Assembly (NCBI RefSeq): GCF_000813005.1
Contig: NZ_JSYP01000020.1
Location: 1 to 64,000, forward strand
Direction: 5' to 3'
DNA length: 64,000 nt
Source: Flavobacterium sp. KMS
GTDB lineage: Bacteria > Bacteroidota > Bacteroidia > Flavobacteriales > Flavobacteriaceae
Part shown: in pieces, positions 59,401-64,000 of the stretch
How positions within the stretch are numbered: the stretch's first letter is position 1
How the letters are laid out: each line of letters starts with the position of its first letter
Position numbers and translations under genes: made by a program
Notes under the pieces: generated by a model
What the model saw: only the letters and a program-made list of their open reading frames with translations
Told to the model about the DNA's origin: nothing
The model's database searches: none

Positions 59401-62400
59401 TTAGAACTAGTTACTATTGCCAATCTTTCGGGCATAGCTTCTCTTCCAATCTGCAAAGTGTACGCTATATTTTGTAACGTTTCTGGAGTTTTTTCTAAGT
59501 AAGTTGTTAATCGACTTGCATAGGCTTTTAATCTATTTTTGTTTTTAGCCGATAAAACTACTATAACTGGTTCTTTATTAAAATCATCAACTATATCCGC
59601 TTTTGGATACTCTTGTATAAGAATATGCGCATTGCTCCCTCCTGCACCAAAACTACTAATGCCTGCAGTTAACAATTTTTCTCCTTGGTAGTGCCAAGGT
59701 TCTAATTCTTGTTGAACTAAAAAAGCGGTTTGATCGAACTGTATGTTTGGGTTTAATATAGCCGAATGAATAGATGGAACTAACTGTTTGTATTTAAGTT
59801 GCAACAATACTTTAGTAATCCCAGAAATACCTGCTGCCGATTCGCAATGTCCAATATTCGATTTTACAGAACCTATACGACATTTACTGGCATCGGTTAT
59901 TTCTAATGCATTTTTTAGCCCTACAATTTCTATAGGATCTCCTAAACTAGTTCCTGTACCATGTGCTTCGATATAAGAAATAGATGCTGGTTTAAGATTG
60001 GCTTTTTCAATAGCTTCTTTAATTACCGCTGTTTGAGCCTTAGGATTTGGAACAGTATACCCCGTAGTTCTTCCGCCATGATTTAATGCCGTTCCTTTAA
60101 TCACGCCATAAATATGGTCTCCATCTTTCTCTGCCTGCTCAAGAGATTTTAACAAAACAGCTCCAACGCCTTCTCCTGGAACATATCCGTCTCCTCCTTG
60201 TCCAAAACTCTCACATCTTCCTTTACTACTTGCAAAACCACCATCGCTAAGCATCAAATATTTGTTTGGGTGTACACTTAAGTTTACACCTCCTGCAATT
60301 GCTGCATTAATTTCTCCTTCTTGTATGGCTTTACATGCCAAATGAATAGCTGTGCTAGATGAGGAGCACATTGTATCTAAAGACAAACTAGGTCCATGAA
60401 TGTCAAAAACATACGAAACTCTGTTCGCAATACTACTTGAACTACCTCTAAGCGTTGTTGGATTCCCTTTTAGTGTTTCCTCTACTCCATATAACTGGTA
60501 CTCCTGGTACATGACCCCCACATAAACCCCCACTTTTCCGTCTGGTTCTCCCGTAAAAGGATTTCTTTTTAAAGTTTCATTAGTATATCCTGCATCTTCT
60601 ACTGCCTCCCAGGCTACTTGCAAAAACAAACGCTCTTGTGGATCTATTTTCTCTGCCTCTAAAGGTGTTATGTTAAAAAATAATGGATCAAACTTATCCA
60701 TATCATTTACAAAACCTCCCCACTTGCTATAGCTACGCCCGGATTTTCCCTTTTCTTTATCAAAAAAACCATCAATATTCCATCTATCTTTAGGAATCTC
60801 CGTAATACAATCTTTTCCTATCTTAAGATTTTTCCAGAATTCGTCTATAGAATCTGCTTGTGGGTATCTACCGCTTAATCCTACAATAGCCACATCGGTA
60901 TTCCTCTTTGGAAGGTCTTGTTTAGTTTGTGACTGTTGTATAAACTTATTCGTTGTAACCTTTTTAAAAGTTGATTTTATTTCTGGTGAAGTACTAATTT
61001 GATTATTTATTTCAGCAACTCCTTTTTTACTATTCCCTATTGCATTTAATTCATTAGGATATTCCTCTACGAAAAAGGCAACCAACTCTTCTATGGTTAA
61101 GAATTCAAAAAATAAAGTCTTCGGAATGTTCGGAAAAGTTTCTTCTAAACGATTTGTCAGGCTTGTCATCATTATAGAATCTAATCCGTATTTTTCAAAA
61201 GCATCTGTGATTTTGAATTTACTTTTTGGAAAACGTAGCTCTGCTGCCAAAATTCCCACAAGATATTCGTAGGTAACCTCTTTTATATTTTCTTCAGTTA
61301 GTTCTTCGGTTAATCTTCCCGTTTCGCTTCCGTTATTTTGATGTATAATATTCGCTGCCACTCCTTTTATATCCGATAAAAATGTTTCAGACAAAGGAGC
61401 TTTTCCGTAATGCAATACAACTGACTCAAGGGTACTGGCAAGTACTTTTTCTAACCAATGTATTCCCTCTTTTTGGGGTAAAGGAACTATATTCAGTTTC
61501 TTTTCAAGAGATTGCTTATTGCTATCATTCATTTGCATTCCGCTACCAGCCCATAATGGCCATGCAATACTTATTGTTTTTCCAAAAGCTCTCTGTTGTG
61601 ATACTTCTTTATTTCTGAATTTCGCAAAATCTCTCAGATACTCATTTGCAGCAGCATAATCAGCCTGTCCTGAATTTCCTAAAACAGCAGATAATGAAGA
61701 AAACATAAGCATAAAATCTAATGAAATATGCTGTGTGGTTTCATGAAGATTACGTATTCCTTTGGTTTTTACTTCTAAAACCTGTAATGCTTCTGCACTA
61801 TTTTTTTGCTGAATAAAATTATCATTTATGATACCTGCCGCATGAATAATTCCATTGATTTTACCGTACTGGCTTTGTACCTCATCCATTAATTGTTGAG
61901 TCGCTGGCTTATTTGTAATATCACAACGATAATATACCAGATTATTAAATGATGCTACATATTCCTGATTGTCTGCATCTAAAACTGATCTTCCACTAAC
62001 AATAATTTTAATATCATTATAAGATTCAAAAAGGTATTCTATCAATGTTTTTCCAATACCGCCCATACCACCTGTAATGATATAAACTCCTCCTTTAACG
62101 AATTTGATATTTTCATTTGATACCGTTAGCGGTTCTACTATTGGAACAATTGTTTTTACTTCTCTTTTTAAATTATCATAGCGAACTGTTGTTTCTTTTT
62201 CATTTAATTCAACTGTAATAATTTTCGATAGTTGTTCTACATTGGTGTTTGTGTCTAAATCAATACCTATACATTTCCATAAAACTTTAGGGTTCTCGAT
62301 AGCTGCAGTTCGTAATAGTCCTGATAAGAACTGCACCTTATGTTCGTTCTTATAATCATAAATAATTACAAAACGTACCGGAGTTCTGGAAGTTATTACT

Positions 62401-64000
62401 TGCTTAACTTTATCAAAAACCGAAGAAAACAATACTGTTTCTTCGATATCATTAATTCTTGTTATAGCGCCCAGTAATTCGACTTTAGGAAAATCACCGA
62501 CCACTATAAACTCGTTAGTTATAGTAGAATCGACTATGTTATTTGTATTTACTTTATGTTGCCATACAGATTCATATAAATACGTTTGTGCCGTATTGGG
62601 TTTAACTCCCAAAATTGGCATCATTCTATAGCCTGATAATGCAATAAGAACTTTTCCTGTTGCACTTAATAATTCTATTTCAAAGTTTTTTTTATTTTCC
62701 TTATCAGAATAATAGGCATAGCAATATTTAATTTCCTCCTCTAGATTGTGCCATGTAATATTTTCAATAGAGTAAGGCAACGCTAACTCTTCTGAATTTT
62801 GTAACCATAATAATGCTCCTGTTTGAAGTGCATTGTCTAATATTTCAACTGGAAGTTTAAAAGTACTTTTATCAAAAACCGAAATACTTGTAAGCACTTC
62901 GTCTTTTAGAACATTGGCTGAATTTATATGTCGTAAACTATCGCCATAATTAATTCCTTTAGTTCTGAAAATTTGATAACAATGCTCGGCTGTATAAGAT
63001 GCAATACTTTGCTCTTTTATAGCAGATATATCTCTGTAAAGGGGGGCTGTTTTTTCTTTACTCTCTCCTATACTGGACTGAAAATGAATCTTTATTTCAT
63101 CATTATCTATACTCTTTATTTCAACATAAGTGCCCTCTGCATTTACATAAATTTCAGTTTCAATTGACTTTGATTCTTTATGTATTTCTATTGGTTGCAA
63201 CCATTTTATATTCGAGAAACTATGTGGCTGTAATCCACTGCGTTCTACAGCTTCTCTTGCCATTTCTATATACGCAACTCCCGGAAGTATCTTTTTATCT
63301 TGTACTATATGATCCAACAGGATAGCTTCTTTACCAGTTAAACAAGATGAAAATTTTTGTGATTCAAAATCCGATATGTTTTCATGTACTAATGGATGTA
63401 ATGTTTTTATATTAGAGAATGATGTTTCTGCTTTAGGAGTTATCCAATATGATTCTTTAGCAAAAATATACGTAGGCAAATGAATTTTATTAGGTTGTTG
63501 TACATCGTACAAACTCAACCAATTTATAGTATTTCCTTGTTCCCAGTATCTTGCTATTGCATCATATTGCTTATCATAAATTGCTTGCTGAATTTTTAAT
63601 TCACTTACTTCGCTTTCAACCTTTTTATAAATACCAGTCGTTTCCTCCTGAACAAATTGTTGCAATTGAGCAATCAATTCTTCTATATGATTCACAACAA
63701 AAGTTTTACGACACTCCATTGCTTTTCTACCTACTTGCAATGTATAGGCAATGTCACGAAGGTTTAGGTTCTTTTCATTTTTAATAAAATCGGCAAGTTG
63801 TTGTGCCTTAACCTTTAGTCTTTCTTCGTTTAATGCTGATAAAACTATTAGTATCGGTTCATCAATTTCCTCCTCTAGATTGTTTTTTTGTAAATGTTCT
63901 TCTAAAACTACAAATGCATTGGTCCCACTAATCCCGAAACTACTTACTGTAGCTCGTTTAGGTGCTTCGCTATCCCAGGCAGTTAATCTTTCCTGTATCC
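50469..64000 (-). CDS. Trans-AT PKS with three KS-DH-KR-ACP modules and a terminal KS, 5' end beyond window
   Basis: The frame is open to the right edge; the TTG at 63740 is an internal codon, since KS sequence (SSFGISGTNAF) continues before it. Landmarks, right to left: KS end (63860-64000); DH (63405-62600, HIVQDKKILP); KR (62090-61550, IIND, B-type); ACP (61180, YGLDSI); KS (60895-59620, DTMCSSS, Cys near 60369); DH (59070-58250, HFVQNEKVIA); KR (57710-57160, IGLA, no Asp, A-type); ACP (56830, YGIDSM); KS (56545-55250, ATMCSSS, Cys near 56008); DH (54742-53930, HILNTEKILP); KR (53375-52840, IGTA, A-type); ACP (52525, YGMDSI); KS (52265-51020, DTMCSSS, Cys near 51768), then a linker ending HPLFQN at the stop. 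No AT domain occurs. The stop falls just as the DH should start; the DH is on the next protein, in another frame, 5 bases on. Three alkene-forming modules in a row predict a conjugated triene. At least the N-terminal domains lie outside this window. Confidence 0.94.
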   Translation of the reverse strand, partial: IQERLTAWDSEAPKRATVSSFGISGTNAFVVLEEHLQKNNLEEEIDEPILIVLSALNEERLKVKAQQLADFIKNEKNLNLRDIAYTLQVGRKAMECRKTFVVNHIEELIAQLQQFVQEETTGIYKKVESEVSELKIQQAIYDKQYDAIARYWEQGNTINWLSLYDVQQPNKIHLPTYIFAKESYWITPKAETSFSNIKTLHPLVHENISDFESQKFSSCLTGKEAILLDHIVQDKKILPGVAYIEMAREAVERSGLQPHSFSNIKWLQPIEIHKESKSIETEIYVNAEGTYVEIKSIDNDEIKIHFQSSIGESKEKTAPLYRDISAIKEQSIASYTAEHCYQIFRTKGINYGDSLRHINSANVLKDEVLTSISVFDKSTFKLPVEILDNALQTGALLWLQNSEELALPYSIENITWHNLEEEIKYCYAYYSDKENKKNFEIELLSATGKVLIALSGYRMMPILGVKPNTAQTYLYESVWQHKVNTNNIVDSTITNEFIVVGDFPKVELLGAITRINDIEETVLFSSVFDKVKQVITSRTPVRFVIIYDYKNEHKVQFLSGLLRTAAIENPKVLWKCIGIDLDTNTNVEQLSKIITVELNEKETTVRYDNLKREVKTIVPIVEPLTVSNENIKFVKGGVYIITGGMGGIGKTLIEYLFESYNDIKIIVSGRSVLDADNQEYVASFNNLVYYRCDITNKPATQQLMDEVQSQYGKINGIIHAAGIINDNFIQQKNSAEALQVLEVKTKGIRNLHETTQHISLDFMLMFSSLSAVLGNSGQADYAAANEYLRDFAKFRNKEVSQQRAFGKTISIAWPLWAGSGMQMNDSNKQSLEKKLNIVPLPQKEGIHWLEKVLASTLESVVLHYGKAPLSETFLSDIKGVAANIIHQNNGSETGRLTEELTEENIKEVTYEYLVGILAAELRFPKSKFKITDAFEKYGLDSIMMTSLTNRLEETFPNIPKTLFFEFLTIEELVAFFVEEYPNELNAIGNSKKGVAEINNQISTSPEIKSTFKKVTTNKFIQQSQTKQDLPKRNTDVAIVGLSGRYPQADSIDEFWKNLKIGKDCITEIPKDRWNIDGFFDKEKGKSGRSYSKWGGFVNDMDKFDPLFFNITPLEAEKIDPQERLFLQVAWEAVEDAGYTNETLKRNPFTGEPDGKVGVYVGVMYQEYQLYGVEETLKGNPTTLRGSSSSIANRVSYVFDIHGPSLSLDTMCSSSSTAIHLACKAIQEGEINAAIAGGVNLSVHPNKYLMLSDGGFASSKGRCESFGQGGDGYVPGEGVGAVLLKSLEQAEKDGDHIYGVIKGTALNHGGRTTGYTVPNPKAQTAVIKEAIEKANLKPASISYIEAHGTGTSLGDPIEIVGLKNALEITDASKCRIGSVKSNIGHCESAAGISGITKVLLQLKYKQLVPSIHSAILNPNIQFDQTAFLVQQELEPWHYQGEKLLTAGISSFGAGGSNAHILIQEYPKADIVDDFNKEPVIVVLSAKNKNRLKAYASRLTTYLEKTPETLQNIAYTLQIGREAMPERLAIVTSSKEELTRQLEHFVKNDVVFTEDIFTGNIKDESADFLLKGKAGAAYIKEALQEKEVASIAQLWTKGVEIKWQSLYSNTSFLQKISLPTYPFAKEKYWVQTINTDVKQGLIAKLHPLLHTNESDFEAQKFSSVFTGTEYFLEDHFVQNEKVIAGVAYLEMAREAVEKSTHQKVTQFKDVTWLHPIKVLEQPKKVTIRLEPSGTEIRYQVYSKEQEEESVHGQGIVTIIAQEAPKPYDLIAIKSRTDKTASGAVCYEMFSSLGFGYGESFQGIQVLYYNDTEALAKIELPKDRDMTLDPGVLDSTLQGCLAWLLLKDSNKMPLSIPFSVGKVTVYKEITFPVWSYARFSPKANPKAVVPQCDMDLLNDKGEVVVSFKDFVILPYDGGFLNKNSKRESLTTEIYDYQWNATELEKTYAHTTDYNDVVLVGTTQNLTQQFSEAFEGTVYRIDDEIEESYFLKINELLKKRMSQKQRGHFSVLINDEDYDKYGFIIGMLKSASKENPRVKTKLISITSINGKSGNELVQILQEETEDEQTEVRYLNRIREVKKATSVSLNQISNLRIKEGGVYLITGGAGGIGSVFAEHIAKTQGTQLILTGRSAKNETIQKFIGNLPNAQYYACDVNRYEEVENLIQTILTDYKKIDGIIHCAGIGLASTIIEKTATEIYKVLPPKIAGVQNLDKALQNKTIDFMMYCSSISSVLGDIGLSDYAAANAYMDHFAKKRNRLVQDGKRKGTTLSVNWGLWESGGMQANAESIEFLSKQWGMSPLPEAEGAKALDKVLQLAKEQTIVVYGTKNKLDKTFGVKGIDIVVLDENSISEQPTEDLKTIAYQKIVEIFKKELKLKEEHIQTQLPFEEYGIDSMLVVKLTNRLGDVFDNVSVSLLFEYQTIDQLVSYFVKEHSATLQALKATKHTYDVPVDKIIKKEEDFAIIEAKEYTRFMQPKLVSVVKKEEIKNEDIAIIGLSGIYPGAKDIAEFWENLKAGKDSITEIPEQRWNIDEFYNEQKGKKGTSYSKWGGFIDDIDKFDSLFFNISPREASMMDPQERLFLQTAWHAIEDAGYTKKKLQNIGKNTATDIGGNVGVFVGVMYEEYQLFGIEERFKGNFIAPTGNASSIANRVSYFLDLHGPSMAVATMCSSSLIAIQMACENIHSGNCEAAIAGGVNLSIHPGKYLMLSDLHLVSEKGKCETFGEGGDGYVPSEGVGAVMLKSLAKAKEDGDQIYGVIKGGAINHGGKVNGYTVPNPNAQAAVISKAMEKAGVSANAYSYIEAHGTGTKLGDPIEIAGLKKAFAGAENQSCKIGSVKSNIGHSEAAAGISGVTKVLLQLKNKQLVPSLHSKKLNTNIDFENSPFKVQQELEDWITTDGRPRIAGISSFGAGGTNVHLVIEEYENATQDLADNQDPVIVPISAKDAIRLKEYVQNIGNYLEENIAQLTINDIAYTLQTGREAMESRVAFIVTDAHQLVAKLKQYLVEPTVGILGEIETNKLFHYKEISNDAEQAIRQKDQEVLATLWTQGERIDWSRLHDKTPNIISLPNYPFAKEYCWFKPKEAIAIKKEHPLVHQQFHKLDSSRFISKYSGTEQFLSEHILNTEKILPGVAYLEIARISGGLYIDKKIAQLRDVFWMSPLQVNGHSRSIVTELQTLNEEITFTVKDKEQENIVFSQGKISTAFSKQTERVDTELIRNRLLDVVYKEEYYKLFKELGFHYGTSFQGIEYIQYSKNEALAKISIDKDLSDQYWAVQAMDSALQTCLGIHLNGNTKQLPLSIPFSVKEVNIYKELPSSFWSYVTIKEQDEGQNALKHYDVKLIDGTGEVIMSFIDFVTLPFINQEQAVSNKIEAYTQLYSYEWKSKPITESAIINSNRNYEVILAGSTSEIAERLTDELEIQVTSIQSQNEEEFFNAILDCVKQKLIHKKETHFFIVFENQESLAYSFVSGILKSANKENPIISGKTITVNQISIENIDLLCKIIKEEKNTKDTEVRYSNSGREVKEIGFYEKTFNENTITIKPNGVYIITGGAGGLGMIFANYLNQFENTKLFLIGRSELSQEKKNTINALNNAKYIRCDVTNRVAMSMVINEILREERQINGIIHSAGIGTASQIIKKIPEEIHKVLSPKIDATRILDELTQQLPLDFMMYVSSISAIMGDIGLADYASANAYMDAYALYRNQLVKEGKRSGKSITINWGLWENGGLQIHEESQKYLEHYWAMVPLPTTEGLKALSRIFKEAPSQVMVVYEKASKLIEKKEQKIIGSATNNSVVTKEICIEYFRNLIAEELQIEPERIGLTIPFETYGMDSIRIVKLTNKLNEDFDDISNTLFFENPTLEDLAIYFMKYQSDSMLKLTEPQQGKQTFVADKSETFYHKEVKEPIAVNSKAIEEPIAIIGVAGKYPGANTLEEFWENLKTGKDSITEIPKNRWNTELFFDQEKGKEGKTYSKWGGFVEDVDKFDPIFFNISPKEAELMDPQERLFLQTAWATVEDAGYTPEDLNQKVGVFVGVMYSEYAMFGIDAMHGDQFVTPKGIHSSIANRVSYVMNFEGPSMAIDTMCSSSITAIHLACESIRKGECTTAIAGGVNLNLHPYKYLSLSSAGFVSSQGKCAAFGEGADGYVPGEGVGAVLLKPLSEAIKDKDQIYGVIRSTEINHGGRSNGFHVPNPNAQAKVIQKAIQKAGIEASSLQYIETHGTGTSLGDPIEIAGLSQALNLGYNANCKIGSVKSNIGHCESAAGISGLTKILLQFKNKQIAPSIHSTILNKHIQFDESPFEVQQELTDWIIKDSEKRRAGLSSFGAGGSNGHIILEEYQRNDERDTHKIEPVLLVLSAKNTERLKQKAEELIQFLDENDTISLTDLAYTLQLGRVAMETRLCIEVASVKALKKELYDYLQDQFLGYQNTLKSYELNKTVNTDILYKTALDNKDLNELAKSWIQGEYIAWEKLYNTQPKRISLPTYPFVKKRYWLPEISEKLDKREKVSKVIHPLFQN

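Noticed and set aside
63740..63742. Apparent start of the largest PKS near 63740
   Set aside because: This is a TTG inside ..IAYTLQVGRK..; the frame continues upstream with KS sequence to the edge, so the gene is open-ended.
31788..64000. Many plus-strand ORFs of 60-130 codons inside the PKS genes
   Set aside because: They lie opposite well-supported domains, have no start signals and no recognisable domains.
1..64000. CRISPR array, insertion sequence, integrase or phage region
   Set aside because: I saw no direct-repeat/spacer array, no transposase or integrase signature, and no terminal inverted repeats around the PKS cluster; the tRNA-Tyr near 17.4 kb has no visible duplicated 3' end in the window.

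Overview
The window looks like a chromosome segment from a Bacteroidota bacterium, most likely Flavobacteriaceae and probably Flavobacterium. The evidence is low GC, TAnnTTTG-type -7 promoter boxes, signal-peptide surface proteins with the GIG(T)..P/ADAS N-terminal motif, and housekeeping genes typical of that family. The assignment is by recognition, not by a database search.

Left part (1-17.5 kb). Positions 1-5462 hold three secreted surface proteins on the minus strand: two collagen-like paralogues and one adhesin-like protein with a C-terminal amidotransferase-like fold. Two of them, plus an orphan promoter at 5968-6022, share an identically spaced upstream element. Positions 6.3-17.5 kb are ordinary chromosome: a sterol-desaturase-family hydroxylase, a glutamate dehydrogenase, a 2OG-Fe(II) oxygenase, a MoxR ATPase/VWA pair, a YchJ-like protein, several small proteins, a J-domain/KTSC protein, a TlpA-like lipoprotein interrupted by an in-frame TGA, and tRNA-Tyr(GTA).

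Right part (17.8 kb to the right edge, and beyond). This is one large trans-acyltransferase polyketide synthase (trans-AT PKS) cluster, all on the minus strand, so transcription runs from high to low coordinates. In transcription order it has: a giant PKS open at the right edge (modules n to n+2 plus one KS); a second PKS (DH0-KR-ACP, KS-DH-KR-ACP, KS-DH-KR); a third PKS (MT-ACP-ER, KS-DH-KR-ACP-TE); a small alpha/beta-barrel-like protein; a Rieske-cytochrome P450 fusion; an FAD epoxidase-like enzyme; a trans AT-ER; a second FAD epoxidase-like enzyme; the HMG-CoA-synthase beta-branching cassette (donor ACP, Cys-to-Ser decarboxylating KS, HCS, ECH1, ECH2); a PedC-like acyl hydrolase; an Sfp-type phosphopantetheinyl transferase; and a PksB/BaeB-like metallo-hydrolase. 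Genes are tightly spaced or overlapping, as in an operon.

How it fits together. No PKS module has its own AT, so the AT-ER protein must load malonyl units in trans. The Sfp-type enzyme activates the carrier domains, and the acyl hydrolase and metallo-hydrolase probably remove stalled chains. If the line is colinear, the last seven modules predict a carboxyl end with a 2,3-alkene, 4-methyl, saturated C5, 6,7-alkene, 9-hydroxyl and a 10,12,14-triene, released or cyclised by the terminal TE. The KS active-site signatures agree with this reading. The beta-branching cassette has no recognisable target module here, so more PKS must lie beyond the right edge. The two FAD enzymes, which resemble polyether epoxidases, and the Rieske-P450 fusion suggest oxidative tailoring of the polyene. 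I cannot name the product.
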